A stretch of 64,000 nucleotides of DNA, taken from the NCBI RefSeq assembly GCF_004353525.1, contig NZ_CP085524.1, forward strand, positions 1,770,142-1,834,141, given 5' to 3'. Below, in pieces: positions 44,261-52,846 of the stretch. Each line of letters opens with the position of its first letter. The stretch's first letter is position 1. Under the pieces are notes generated by a model. That model saw only the letters and a program-made list of their open reading frames with translations, ran no database searches and was not told where the DNA came from. The translations under genes and the position numbers were made by a program. This DNA is from Zhaonella formicivorans. GTDB lineage: Bacteria; Bacillota; DUOV01; Zhaonellaceae.

Positions 44261-44707
44261 TTAAATTGCACCTGTTAAAGATAATACAACTTGCGCAACG
44301 ATTGCCGACAAAACAAAGGTACCGGTAAAGACCAGAATCCCAACAATTAACATTCTCCAACTCTGCTCTTTAAAAGTTTGAAAATCTTTCCCCATAGAGA
44401 TTCCTGCAAAGGCACCCACTACCGTAACAGGGGCCATAAATGAAATTTTGGAAGTATACTCAATCACCGCCTTAGATACCGGGGAAACAGGGCTTGCCAA
44501 AAGTAATCCTAACATGGAAACATATAAGATCATGGGTAATTTTAGAGGTATTACTTTACCTAAAATCACCCCGGCCAATGCAATGCCTGCCAATATTAAA
44601 ACACCGGGTATAGACTCGCTAATTGGAGTTTTATAACCAATTAGATTAGAAAGAATGGTTATTAGCGAAGTAATTGTCAATAAAAATATCCAATCCCGAT
44701 ATTTCAC
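44261..44707 (-). CDS. small membrane protein partner of DUF3100
   Basis: 148 aa with four or five hydrophobic segments (WIFLLTITSLITILSNLIG; GVLILAGIALAGVILG; MILYVSMLGLLLASP; APVTVVGAFAGISMG; IVGILVFTGTFVLSAIVAQ). I do not know a named function. Its start overlaps the stop of the DUF3100 gene by four bases, the mark of a two-component membrane complex. The GKDFQTFKEQSWRM loop separates the last two segments. Likely a transporter subunit for the substrate of the following amidohydrolase. Confidence 0.78.
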   Translation of the reverse strand: MKYRDWIFLLTITSLITILSNLIGYKTPISESIPGVLILAGIALAGVILGKVIPLKLPMILYVSMLGLLLASPVSPVSKAVIEYTSKISFMAPVTVVGAFAGISMGKDFQTFKEQSWRMLIVGILVFTGTFVLSAIVAQVVLSLTGAI

Positions 44708-45543
44708 TTTTCAACACCTACCTTTAAGCTTTTCTTTGGACTTATTTTAGGCTCCAACCAATCGTACAATTTATTGGCGATTGGCAAAGCAAGGAAAAGC
44801 CCTACGTAAATACCATCCAGGCCGGATAGCATGTCACTGGCTCCGGCAAGCATTAGAATGTCATTAGAAAATTGAGGATAAATATTAGCCAATACCCCTG
44901 AGGCAGCTGCCATCATACTACCGCTGCCCACACCTGAGGCCATGGCAAGAGCAAAGGGATGGAACAGTTGCGTAGACGCCACTAGACTGGCTAAAAAACC
45001 TATATAGATTGTCCCAATAATATAACCGATTACATAGATGGAAAGAGCTCCCCTCATTTCCTCGGAATCTGGACCATATACGTGAGTAATTAAGCCAAGG
45101 TTCGTTTCCCTGCAGATAGAATGAGTGGCTCCAACAGCTTCCCTTTTTAGGCCTAACATTATGGCCACGGGTAAAGCAAAAAAAATGGTGCCTAAATTAC
45201 CTAATTCCTGTAACACTAAAGCCGGTCCTACCGCTACCAATTTCGAAAGGTTTGCTCCCCCCAATATACCCAACTTTGCCATAAAAGGCGTAATTGCCAC
45301 CAATACAAGGGGAGAAGCCGCTTTTACCTCCTCCATTTTGAAAAAGCCAAGTAGCTTAGGGCCAAGAAGAGTTCCGAAAATAAGACCATAGAACATGGGG
45401 AAAATTACCATCATCCCCGGTCCTATTTTAAACTTGTGAGTACCTATGAGTTCCGCAATAATCACAATCAAAAATGCCACAATATAAACCCTGTACTCTT
45501 CTTTACACCTGTCTAGCAAAGTACGCTCATTTGAGCTTGCCAT
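44704..45543 (-). CDS. DUF3100 membrane protein
   Basis: About 279 aa with eight or nine hydrophobic segments and family stretches such as FKIGPGMMVIFPMFYGLIFGTLLGPKLLG, GGANLSKLVAVGPALVLQELGNLGTIFFALPVAIMLGLKREAVGATHSICRE, and GVGSGSMMAAASGVLANIYP. Members are uncharacterised permease-like proteins that occur beside amidohydrolases. ATG at 45543 is preceded by AAGGAGG; an in-frame ATG 27 bases upstream lacks a site. It follows iclR by 123 bases. The GAGATHS/GREAVGATHS region with conserved Gly and His may be a substrate site, which is inference. Confidence 0.85.
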   Translation of the reverse strand: MASSNERTLLDRCKEEYRVYIVAFLIVIIAELIGTHKFKIGPGMMVIFPMFYGLIFGTLLGPKLLGFFKMEEVKAASPLVLVAITPFMAKLGILGGANLSKLVAVGPALVLQELGNLGTIFFALPVAIMLGLKREAVGATHSICRETNLGLITHVYGPDSEEMRGALSIYVIGYIIGTIYIGFLASLVASTQLFHPFALAMASGVGSGSMMAAASGVLANIYPQFSNDILMLAGASDMLSGLDGIYVGLFLALPIANKLYDWLEPKISPKKSLKVGVEK

Positions 45544-45666
45544 ATATATCCCTCCTTGGAATATTAGCATTCTTTGATTTTCACCTGTCCCTTAATTTTA
45601 GAAACGACTTGACCTCCTTTCCGTTCTTATTTAAGGGACATTGTTCTTTCTCATAGGTAAAAAAAA

Positions 45667-46431
45667 CTACATGCCCCCTAATTGTTGCGAAATGGCAGCA
45701 GCAGCAGATTGGCAATACAACAGAAACTGGTTTATTTTGTCCGCGACTCTAAACTCTGGTCCAACTACACTTATAGCTGCTATGACCTTACCTTCGTGAT
45801 TTCTGATTGGAAATGCTATCCCCAGGGAGCCAAGGTCAAGTTCACCATTAGATATACAGTAACCTTTTTGGCGAATTTCTTCCAGCTGATTCCGCAGTAT
45901 ATCCGGTTCCGTAACAGTCGACTCGGTAAATTTTTGCAGTCCTTGCTCGATAATCTGTTCAATTTTTTCAGCGGGGAGATATGCCATTAATATTTTTGTA
46001 GGTGCACCGGCATGAAGGGGCACTCGTTTGCCAACTTGCGAAGTACATTTCATGCTTTGGGAGCTTTCCACCTTCTCTATGCACAAGCCATGAAACCCAT
46101 CTACCACTTCCAAAATAACAGTTTCATCAGTTTGTTTGGCAAGTTCTTCCATAATAGGTTTGGCAACATTCCGTAAATTCATTTGACCGGCCACAACCAT
46201 ACCTAATTCAAATACCTTCAAACCTAACCCATATTTTTTTGTAACAGGATTTTGGGAAACAAAACCTCTATTTTCAAGAGTTACTAGCATGCGATGCACT
46301 ACACTCTTATATAAGCCCAATTTTTCACTTAGTTCTGTAACACCCCATTCGGGTTTGCTTAAAGTAAAGCATTCCAAAAGCATCAGCAGCCTATCCCCTG
46401 TTTCCAGCTTTGCAGTCTTTTTCGAAACCAT
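45667..46431 (-). CDS. IclR-family transcriptional regulator
   Basis: 254 aa. N-terminal winged helix at 10-75 (TGDRLLMLLECFTLSKPEWGVTELSEKLGLYKSVVHRMLVTLENRGFV). C-terminal IclR effector domain at 90-250 (LRNVAKPIMEELAKQTDETVILEVV, VGKRVPLHAGAPTKILMAYLP, GYCISNGELDLGSLGIAFPIRNHEGKVIAAISVVGP). These proteins bind small carboxylates or aromatics and repress or activate an adjacent catabolic operon. Its target is most likely the DUF3100/amidohydrolase genes downstream and itself. A palindrome overlaps its own putative -10. Confidence 0.92.
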   Translation of the reverse strand: MVSKKTAKLETGDRLLMLLECFTLSKPEWGVTELSEKLGLYKSVVHRMLVTLENRGFVSQNPVTKKYGLGLKVFELGMVVAGQMNLRNVAKPIMEELAKQTDETVILEVVDGFHGLCIEKVESSQSMKCTSQVGKRVPLHAGAPTKILMAYLPAEKIEQIIEQGLQKFTESTVTEPDILRNQLEEIRQKGYCISNGELDLGSLGIAFPIRNHEGKVIAAISVVGPEFRVADKINQFLLYCQSAAAAISQQLGGM

Positions 46432-46461
46432 TGATACATTCCCTTCTTCGTCCTTAAAATA

Positions 46462-46481
46462 AGAACATAGTTCTGATTATA
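46462..46481 (-). promoter_or_regulatory. iclR promoter region with palindrome
   Basis: AGAACATAGTTCT (46462-46474) is a perfect 5+5 palindrome immediately beside a minus-strand TATAAT (46476-46481). A wider inverted repeat, ACATAG...CTATGT, spans to about 46497. It is a good autoregulatory operator candidate; the -35 is weak. Confidence 0.5.
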
Positions 46482-46613
46482 ATGAATAATTCTATGTATT
46501 TTAAAAATTTCCTTCTTAGAAAAAAAAAAAATAACTACCATCTGTCAGTCCAACCCACACTACCGTCGCCCAAAGACTCAATTGGATTCAAGGGTAACGG
46601 GATTTGCCAACAT

Positions 46614-46832
46614 TTAGTGACGTATACGTTCTCCAGTACGTTTACGGTGTACATGCGGTAGTAGCTTGAGATAATCTGCAACGCTAATAATAGTGGCACC
46701 CATGTTAGCCATATCTCTTATGTTTAACGCTTGAATTTCCGGTGCATTGGAAGAGAAACAATCTTCAATCACAATAACTTCGTAACCCAAAGAATAGGCA
46801 TAGTTTGTTGTAGAATATACAAGTGACTTCAC
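46614..46832 (-). pseudogene. isochorismatase-family hydrolase, C-terminal remnant
   Basis: 72 aa matching only the last third of cysteine hydrolases of the isochorismatase/nicotinamidase type: YAYSLGYEVIVIEDCFSSNAPEIQALNIRDMANMGATIISVADYLKLL. The catalytic Asp, Lys and Cys of the family lie in the missing N-terminal two thirds. The frame starts at a GTG directly abutting AAAGGA, which is not a usable spacing. A remnant of a deleted gene is the simplest reading; biuret hydrolases belong to this family, but so do many other hydrolases. Confidence 0.7.
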
Positions 46833-46892
46833 TCCTTTCGGGGATTTCTGGTTTAGTCACTTGAAATCTACTCAAATAAAAATTTAAGACAT

Positions 46893-46928
46893 AAAAAAAA
46901 AAAAAACTGGCAGCAAGCATTTGCCAGT
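46893..46928 (-). terminator. terminator of cshA
   Basis: Stem ACTGGCA/TGCCAGT with a 9-base loop followed on the minus strand by a run of thirteen or more T residues. Confidence 0.93.
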
Positions 46929-46956
46929 AACGAAATTAATGTTTTACAGTCTAAAG

Positions 46957-48357
46957 CTACTTACGCGTATAGGATCTACTTCCCGAGCGTTTTTTACCAT
47001 CCGCCGGCTGGAAAGCCCTCTTATTTTTTACCTTCTTCCAAATAGGGGGTTCTTCAGTTAATTTCACCGGAGTAACGCCAGTTTCTTTTGTCAGCAGTTT
47101 TAAAGCGGCGGATAAAAGAGAAACAGAATCGACTTCCACTAACAATTCCTCAGCCAGCCCTACATATTGCAGATTATCTCCCGCTTCAATTGCCTTCAGC
47201 AACTTCTCTACAGTTAATCGCTGCTGACCTTCTATGGCCTCTGTTAGTGTAGGAACAGGTTTACGTCTTATTCTGCGTTTTATTACCTGTTCAATTAGTT
47301 TCAATTGCCCGATCTCCCTGGGAGTTACGAAAGTTATAGCCAAGCCTGTTTTACCCGCCCTCCCGGTGCGGCCAACTCGGTGCACATAGCTTTCCGGATC
47401 CTGTGGAATGTCAAAATTATAAACATGAGTAACCCCGCTGATATCCAACCCCCTGGCTGCCACATCAGTTGCGACCAGTATCTCGATCGTGCCTTCCCTA
47501 AAATGCCTTAATACGGTGTCTCGCTTAGCCTGAGTCAAATCACCATGAAGGCCTTCAGAGGAATACCCGCGCTTTGTCAAGGCTTCCGATAGTTCATCAA
47601 CCCTCCGTTTGGTTCTGCCAAACACAATTGCCAAATCCGGGGATTGAATGTCCAGCAACCGGCATAGAACATCAAATTTCTCGTTTTCTTTAACTTCGAT
47701 ATAGTTTTGCTCCGTATTGGCCACAGTCACTTCTTTTGTTGTTATACTAATTAACTCAGGATTCTGCATAAACTGCTGAGCTAAATTCCGAATGGGTTCA
47801 GGCATTGTGGCAGAGAAAAGCAATATTTGCCGCAGATTAGGGATATGCCGCAGAATTGTCTGCACATCCTCAATGAACCCCATATTTAACATCTCATCGG
47901 CTTCATCTAAAATAGTTATTTGCACCTGCTCAAGTCGGATGGTTTTTCTTTTGAAGTGGTCAATTAAGCGCCCTGGAGTGCCCACGATGATGTGGGATCG
48001 GTTTTTAAGTGCTTTGATTTGCCGGTTAATATCCTGCCCGCCGTAAATAGGTAAAGCACGAACTCCCTTAAACTGCCCAATTTTATTTAATTCTTCAGCA
48101 ACCTGGACAGCCAATTCCCGGGTAGGGGTTATAACTAACCCTTGGACAGCTTCTGTACCTGCATCCACTTTTTCTACTAAGGGAATGCCAAAAGCGACTG
48201 TTTTGCCGGTTCCGGTCTGGGCCTGTCCGATAATATCCCGTCCTTTCATTATTAAGGGGATTGTCTTTTCCTGAATAGGTGTAGTTTCTTCAAACCCCAT
48301 GCTGGAGATAGCCCGAAGCACAGGGTGACTTAGGTTTAGTTCATAAAAAGTTGGCAT
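46957..48357 (-). CDS. cshA: DEAD-box RNA helicase, CshA type
   Basis: 466 aa ATP-dependent RNA helicase acting in mRNA decay, ribosome assembly and cold adaptation. Ordered motifs: Q-motif [13 protein letters not shown] (about 18-30), Walker A AQTGTGKT (44-51), [20 protein letters not shown] (around 148), SAT, then the second domain with [19 protein letters not shown] and [10 protein letters not shown]. The C-terminal tail is basic ([26 protein letters not shown]), as in CshA. It lies downstream of a cold-shock gene on the same strand but is separated by two terminator-like hairpins, so it probably has its own promoter. Confidence 0.94.
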   Translation of the reverse strand: MPTFYELNLSHPVLRAISSMGFEETTPIQEKTIPLIMKGRDIIGQAQTGTGKTVAFGIPLVEKVDAGTEAVQGLVITPTRELAVQVAEELNKIGQFKGVRALPIYGGQDINRQIKALKNRSHIIVGTPGRLIDHFKRKTIRLEQVQITILDEADEMLNMGFIEDVQTILRHIPNLRQILLFSATMPEPIRNLAQQFMQNPELISITTKEVTVANTEQNYIEVKENEKFDVLCRLLDIQSPDLAIVFGRTKRRVDELSEALTKRGYSSEGLHGDLTQAKRDTVLRHFREGTIEILVATDVAARGLDISGVTHVYNFDIPQDPESYVHRVGRTGRAGKTGLAITFVTPREIGQLKLIEQVIKRRIRRKPVPTLTEAIEGQQRLTVEKLLKAIEAGDNLQYVGLAEELLVEVDSVSLLSAALKLLTKETGVTPVKLTEEPPIWKKVKNKRAFQPADGKKRSGSRSYTRK

Positions 48358-48435
48358 AGCAAATTATTCTCCTTTTACATTTTTAACTATAATCTACATT
48401 TTTGCTAATTAACATTCTTAATAATAAAGCAAATA

Positions 48436-48479
48436 TAAAAAACTGGGCTTGCACCTAGCCTCCACGTGGGTGTAAGCCC
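48436..48479 (-). terminator. second terminator-like hairpin between csp and cshA
   Basis: GGGCTT-ACACC/GGTGC-AAGCCC stem with a 13-base loop, followed on the minus strand by AGTTTTTTATATT. It could act as a backup terminator or an attenuator in the cshA leader. Confidence 0.65.
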
Positions 48480-48507
48480 TGGTTAGCTTGCACTTGCTTT
48501 TTTCAAG

Positions 48508-48547
48508 TAAAAAGGGAGAGCATTTCCAGTACGGAAATACTCTCCCT
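48508..48547 (-). terminator. terminator of the cold-shock gene
   Basis: AGGGAGAG/CTCTCCCT outer stem extended by TATTTCC/GGAAATG, then TTTTTACTT on the minus strand, 14 bases past the stop codon. Confidence 0.88.
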
Positions 48548-48560
48548 AAAATACCCTTTA

Positions 48561-48758
48561 CTACATAACGGTTACATTAGCTGCTTGAGGTCCCCGGTTT
48601 CCCTGGACTATATCAAATTTTACACTTTGACCATCTTCCAGTGTTTTAAAACCATTCCCCTGGATAGCGGAATAGTGGACGAAAACATCTCCACCCTCAC
48701 GGCTTTCAATAAATCCATACCCTTTTTCGGAGTTAAACCATTTAACTTTTCCTTGCAT
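48561..48758 (-). CDS. csp: cold-shock protein (CspA family)
   Basis: 65 aa single-stranded nucleic acid binding OB-fold protein. RNP1 KGYGFIE and RNP2 VFVHYSAI are intact, with the usual start [13 protein letters not shown] and end [12 protein letters not shown] at 48758 has AGGAGG seven bases upstream; a longer in-frame version adds ten non-conserved residues. A promoter 110-140 bases upstream implies a long 5' leader, as is common for cold-inducible csp mRNAs. It neighbours the cold-linked helicase gene cshA. Confidence 0.96.
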   Translation of the reverse strand: MQGKVKWFNSEKGYGFIESREGGDVFVHYSAIQGNGFKTLEDGQSVKFDIVQGNRGPQAANVTVM

Positions 48759-48873
48759 TCTGAAGCCTCCTAAGCTTAAATTCATCAAAAAGCGGAATAA
48801 CTTTTATACCTATCGTCCTTAGCTTAGCTAGAGGCCTCAAGATTATCAAGTTGTTCTCCACATTTCAATATTA

Positions 48874-48902
48874 ATAATAACATAAACAACATACACTTAC
48901 AA
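48874..48902 (-). promoter_or_regulatory. sigma-A promoter of csp, long leader
   Basis: TTGTAA (48897-48902) and TATTAT (48874-48879) on the minus strand with 17 bases between; predicted start site near 48867 gives a leader of about 110 bases. Confidence 0.65.
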
Positions 48903-48962
48903 TAAACTGTGAAAACAAATTTAGAAAATTTCCCTTCTACAACCCAATTCCAACCGGTTAGA

Positions 48963-48996
48963 CATAAAAGCCAGGTGAGCAAAAAGCTACCTGGCT
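48963..48996 (-). terminator. hairpin downstream of butyrate kinase
   Basis: AGCCAGGT/ACCTGGCT stem followed by TTTATG on the minus strand; 115 bases past the buk stop. The T-run is short, but it is the only terminator candidate for the operon. Confidence 0.6.
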
Positions 48997-49110
48997 AATA
49001 GCGATTAAGATTAAAATTGTCAGATTAAAATCCTAACTATTCTTAGCTTATTTATTGGGCACAGCTGGTTTAAAACCAGCGAACTATTATATATGAACCA
49101 GATTTATTAG

Positions 49111-50208
49111 TTAAGCATATTCTTTAACCCTTTCTTCCCCTTTTAACACTCGCAGGGCACCTGCTGCTAGTGCACAAAGTTCTTCCTCTCCAGGCTTAAT
49201 GACAACCGGAGCAATCCAATTAACCCGGCTAATAATTTTCGAGGTTATAAAGTCGGAATAAGCGATGCCACCTGTTAAAATAATCTTGTCCACTTTTCCC
49301 TGTAACACAGTAGCCATGGCACCTATCTCTTTGGCTGTTTGATAAGCCATTGCCTCTAAAACCAGCTCTGCCTTCTTATTTCCTTGCTCAGCAAATTTTT
49401 CCACTTCTCGGACATCTTTAGTGCCAAAGTAGGAATAGAGGCCACCCTCTTTATAAAGCTTGGAGAGCATTTGTTCCCGGGTATACTTACCCGAAAAACA
49501 TAGTTCTGCCAATTCCGCAGAAGGTAGTCCACCGCAACGATCAGTAGCAAAAGGACCTCCGCTCATTGGGTTATTTACATCTACCATCCGGCCTGTTTGG
49601 TGGGGAGCAACAGATATGCCGCTTCCCAGGTGGACTACAATAAAATTCACTTCATTATAATTTTTCCCCATTTCAGCAGCTACTTTGCGAGCAACTGCCT
49701 TCATGTTCAGAGCATGCGACAGGCTCTTTCTTTCCAATTCAGCCAAACCGGAAATTCTAGCTACGGGTTCCAACTCATCCACCGAAACAGGATCTACTGT
49801 AAATGCCGGTATTTTTAATTCTTTTGCCAAGTCATAAGCAATGAGGCCCGATAGATTTGAAGCATGTTGACCCTGAATGCCTGCTTTCAGGTGTTCTGCC
49901 ATTTTTTCATTAATTCTATAGGTCCCGCCCTCAAGGGGCAACAGCAGCCCTCCTCTGGCCACAATAGCATCAAAGGCATTCATTGGGATCCCAGCAAGTT
50001 GCAAGGTATCTAAAATAATGTTTTTGCGATAACAGTATTGCTCGTTGATATCGATATAGGACTGCAAGTCGCTTTGGGAATGCTCGATTTTACGAGTGAA
50101 AACCTCTTCGTGATCTTCAAAAACTGCAAATTTGGTGGAAGCTGCTCCCGCATTTATTACCAGTATCCGATACTTGTTAGTCTGCTCAAGCTGGTTTATA
50201 GTTGCCAT
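49111..50208 (-). CDS. buk: butyrate/branched-chain acyl kinase
   Basis: It makes ATP from acyl phosphate. 365 aa, standard length for butyrate kinases of the acetate-kinase/ASKHA fold. Motifs: RILVINAGAASTKFAVFED at residues 14-32 (phosphate 1), AFDAIVARGGLLLPLEGGTY, the central HLGSGISVAPHQTGRMVDVNNPMSGGPFATDRCGGLP, and DKIILTGGIAYSDF near the C-terminus (adenosine motif). As last gene of the leucine dehydrogenase/2-oxoacid oxidoreductase operon, its natural substrates are probably isobutyryl- or isovaleryl-phosphate. The matching phosphotransacylase (ptb) is not in the window. Confidence 0.94.
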   Translation of the reverse strand: MATINQLEQTNKYRILVINAGAASTKFAVFEDHEEVFTRKIEHSQSDLQSYIDINEQYCYRKNIILDTLQLAGIPMNAFDAIVARGGLLLPLEGGTYRINEKMAEHLKAGIQGQHASNLSGLIAYDLAKELKIPAFTVDPVSVDELEPVARISGLAELERKSLSHALNMKAVARKVAAEMGKNYNEVNFIVVHLGSGISVAPHQTGRMVDVNNPMSGGPFATDRCGGLPSAELAELCFSGKYTREQMLSKLYKEGGLYSYFGTKDVREVEKFAEQGNKKAELVLEAMAYQTAKEIGAMATVLQGKVDKIILTGGIAYSDFITSKIISRVNWIAPVVIKPGEEELCALAAGALRVLKGEERVKEYA

Positions 50209-50262
50209 ATACTCTCCCTTTCAGGTTATTGACACACTTTAATGGAGCTCCAAGCTCCTTTT

Positions 50263-50799
50263 TCACATAGTCAATTTTTTGCCTTGCTCCAATGCTTTGA
50301 GGTTTAGCTGGAAAAGCTCCTCGCTTTTCCCCCTTAGCAATGTACTCAACCCCTTAATAATTGCATCCCAGTCTAACAGCGCTTTCTTCTGGAGATAAGC
50401 ACCTAACATCACCAAATTGGTGACCTTGCCATTTCCGATGGATTCAGCGATAGTCTGGGCGTCGATCCAATAACTAAATAAATCATTCCGAGAATTCTTA
50501 TTGCTTACAACAGAGCTATTTGCAAAAAGCAGGCCATTGGATTTAATTTTTGGTAAAAATTTTTCCAGCGAAGCTTGGTTTAAAATTAATGCACTATCAG
50601 GTTCGTCAACCACTGGCGAAGCTATAACGCTATCAGAAAGAACAACTGTACAGTAAGCAGTGCCGCCTCTCATTTCAGGGCCGTAAGCAGGGAACCATGC
50701 CACTTCTTTACCTGCTAACATGCCTGCGTAAGCCAAAAGTTTACCGGCAAAGAGAACTCCCTGGCCTCCGTGGCCGGCTAAAATCACCTTTTCTAGCAT
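50263..50799 (-). CDS. 2-oxoacid:ferredoxin oxidoreductase, gamma subunit
   Basis: About 178 aa. The gamma signature KVILAGHGGQGVLFAGKLLAYAGMLAGKEVAWFPAYGPEMRGGTAYCTV lies at the N-terminus, followed by DSALILNQASLEKFLPKIKSNGLL. It helps bind CoA and completes the four-subunit enzyme. ATG at 50799 is preferred (GGAGGAGTTGAG before it), directly after the beta-subunit stop. A longer in-frame ATG would lie inside the beta gene. Confidence 0.93.
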   Translation of the reverse strand: MLEKVILAGHGGQGVLFAGKLLAYAGMLAGKEVAWFPAYGPEMRGGTAYCTVVLSDSVIASPVVDEPDSALILNQASLEKFLPKIKSNGLLFANSSVVSNKNSRNDLFSYWIDAQTIAESIGNGKVTNLVMLGAYLQKKALLDWDAIIKGLSTLLRGKSEELFQLNLKALEQGKKLTM

Positions 50800-50800
50800 C

Positions 50801-51544
50801 TCAACTCCTCCCCGGTAACTTGAACTCACCTAAAGGGTAAATGGGGATCATTTTTTCCTCCAGCCATTTTAGAGCCTGAATTGGGGTAAGGCCCCAATTG
50901 ACCGGACAGGTAGACAGAATTTCCACCATAGCAAAACCTTCATTATTTATTTGTGTCTCAAACGCCTTACGGATAACCTTTTTAGCACGAACTACCATGC
51001 TTGGCTTGTGCACCGAGGTACGGGCTAAAAAGGCCGGAGCACGCAAGGTAGCTAGCATCTCTATAATGTTTAGAGGATAACCATCTATGTTCTCCCGTCT
51101 TCCTAACGGAGAAGTAGTTGTTTTCTGTCCTAAAAGCGTTGTTGGAGCAAGCTGCCCCCCCGTCATCCCGTAACAAGAGTTGTTCACGAAGATAACTGTA
51201 ATCTTTTCTCCCCTGGCAGCTGCGTGTACTATCTCTGCTGTACCAATAGAAGCCAAATCTCCGTCTCCCTGGTACGTGAAAACAACCTGCTCCGGAAGTA
51301 CCCGCTTAACACCTGTAGCTACAGCGGGTGCTCTGCCATGAGCCGCTTGAACAACGTCCAGATTAAAGTAATTATAGGCCAATACTGAGCAGCCAACGGA
51401 AGCAATGCCAACAGTATTTTCGCGTATACCCAGTTCATCAATTACTTCAGCTACCAAACGATGAACAATGCCGTGGGTACATCCCGGACAATAATGAAAA
51501 GCCTTATCCGTCAGGGCTTCGGGCAGATTTAATGCTAAAGACAT
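50801..51544 (-). CDS. 2-oxoacid:ferredoxin oxidoreductase, beta (TPP) subunit
   Basis: 247 aa. Cys motif [22 protein letters not shown] near residue 18. The TPP/Mg motif is [39 protein letters not shown] (about 98-137), with Asn-Asn in place. No further cluster domain, so the electron path goes through the separate delta subunit. It decarboxylates a 2-oxoacid to an acyl-TPP intermediate. Lies 11 bases after the alpha gene. Confidence 0.94.
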   Translation of the reverse strand: MSLALNLPEALTDKAFHYCPGCTHGIVHRLVAEVIDELGIRENTVGIASVGCSVLAYNYFNLDVVQAAHGRAPAVATGVKRVLPEQVVFTYQGDGDLASIGTAEIVHAAARGEKITVIFVNNSCYGMTGGQLAPTTLLGQKTTTSPLGRRENIDGYPLNIIEMLATLRAPAFLARTSVHKPSMVVRAKKVIRKAFETQINNEGFAMVEILSTCPVNWGLTPIQALKWLEEKMIPIYPLGEFKLPGRS

Positions 51545-51555
51545 CTTGTGACCCC

Positions 51556-52626
51556 CTAACCACAGGCAAAAAGTGTTTTTTGAGCTATCAGACTTTCTAT
51601 TTTGTTATACACATCTTTAGCCTTTGGCAAAATACCTCCGGTGCATCCTAGAAAATCAACCGGTATACGGTCTCTTAAACTTAACCTTACATCTTCCACC
51701 ATTTGTCCAGTATTTAATTCCAGGGTAAGAACTCTCTTAGCCTGTCCAGTCGCCTCTATCAACCCTTTCTCCGGATAAGGCCACAGGGTAACTGGCCTGA
51801 ATAGCCCAACTTTCATCCCCCTTAAGCGGCAATCATCCACTACCTGACGGGCTATCCTGGCGGCTGTGCCAAAAGCAACAACTACAAGTTCCGCATCTGT
51901 AGTCAGGTAATTGTCATATCTCTGTTCATTTGCTTTAATTCTGTTATATTTCTCTTGAAGGCGGTCATTGAGTTCGGCTAGTTCTTGTGGATCTAAATAT
52001 AACGAGTTTACAATGTTTCTGTTTCTTCCCTTGCAACCGGTAGCAGCCCAAGGTTTGTCTACCTGAATGTTTACCGGTGGTGGGAGTATAACCGGCTCCA
52101 TCATCTGCCCTAATATTCCGTCACCCAAGATCATAGCAGGATTACGGTAGTGATCAGCCAAATCAAAAGCCAATAGGGTCAAATTTACTAACTCTTGAAC
52201 CGAATTAGGAGCTAATACAATTAAACGGTAATCACCATGTCCGCCGCCTTTGGTAGCTTGAAAATAGTCCCCTTGAGCAGCTTGAATTCCGCCTAATCCT
52301 GGGCCACCCCGCATCATATTTACGATCACACAAGGCAATTCGGTAGCGGCAAGAAACGAAATGCCTTCCTGCTTAAGACTTATGCCGGGACCTGAAGAAG
52401 AGGTCAAAACCCTTGCACCGGCAGCAGCTGCACCGTAGACCATATTAATGGCAGCAACTTCACTTTCCGCCTGTAAAAATACACCGCCATGCTCCGGGAG
52501 ACGCCTTGCCAAATATTCCGGTATTTCATTTTGCGGTGTAATAGGGTAACCAAAAAAGTAACGGCACCCGGCTCTGATGGCTGCTTCTGCCAATGCTTCA
52601 TTTCCCTTCATTAATACTTTGCTCAT
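51556..52626 (-). CDS. vorB: 2-oxoacid:ferredoxin oxidoreductase, alpha subunit (VOR type)
   Basis: 356 aa, matching the stand-alone alpha subunit of 2-oxoisovalerate or 2-oxoglutarate oxidoreductases: [34 protein letters not shown] at the start, [69 protein letters not shown], and the second domain with [17 protein letters not shown]. Context with leucine dehydrogenase and butyrate kinase favours branched-chain 2-oxoacids (VOR). The ATG overlaps the delta gene by 29 bases, so coupling is strong. Confidence 0.93.
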   Translation of the reverse strand: MSKVLMKGNEALAEAAIRAGCRYFFGYPITPQNEIPEYLARRLPEHGGVFLQAESEVAAINMVYGAAAAGARVLTSSSGPGISLKQEGISFLAATELPCVIVNMMRGGPGLGGIQAAQGDYFQATKGGGHGDYRLIVLAPNSVQELVNLTLLAFDLADHYRNPAMILGDGILGQMMEPVILPPPVNIQVDKPWAATGCKGRNRNIVNSLYLDPQELAELNDRLQEKYNRIKANEQRYDNYLTTDAELVVVAFGTAARIARQVVDDCRLRGMKVGLFRPVTLWPYPEKGLIEATGQAKRVLTLELNTGQMVEDVRLSLRDRIPVDFLGCTGGILPKAKDVYNKIESLIAQKTLFACG

Positions 52627-52846
52627 CGGCTACGCTCCCTTCTAAATACAGTGCAAGGTCGGGGCACATTAAAACACATGCCCCGCAACCGTTGCACCGT
52701 TCATGGGATAAGAGACTAACAGGCCGGTACCCCTGCTGGTTAAAAGTGTTTGAAACCGACAGCAGCTGCTTATTACAAAAACTCAGACAAATTTCACAGC
52801 CCTTGCAGCGTTCCGGACGAATTATTAGCCGTGTTTTACTAGCCAA
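52598..52846 (-). CDS. 2-oxoacid:ferredoxin oxidoreductase, delta (2x[4Fe-4S]) subunit
   Basis: 82 aa ferredoxin. Two cluster motifs: [14 protein letters not shown] (residues 14-27, with Asn replacing the usual Pro after the last Cys) and [13 protein letters not shown] (about 53-65). It relays electrons from the TPP site to soluble ferredoxin. The start is TTG, eight bases inside the preceding dehydrogenase gene, with a weak ribosome binding site, so it probably depends on translational coupling. Confidence 0.92.
   Translation of the reverse strand: MASKTRLIIRPERCKGCEICLSFCNKQLLSVSNTFNQQGYRPVSLLSHERCNGCGACVLMCPDLALYLEGSVADEQSINEGK

Noticed and set aside
46821-46862. AAGTGACT/AGTCACTT inverted repeat as terminator or operator
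   Set aside because: Eight-bp stem with a 26-base loop and no T-run, upstream of a remnant gene; no supporting context.
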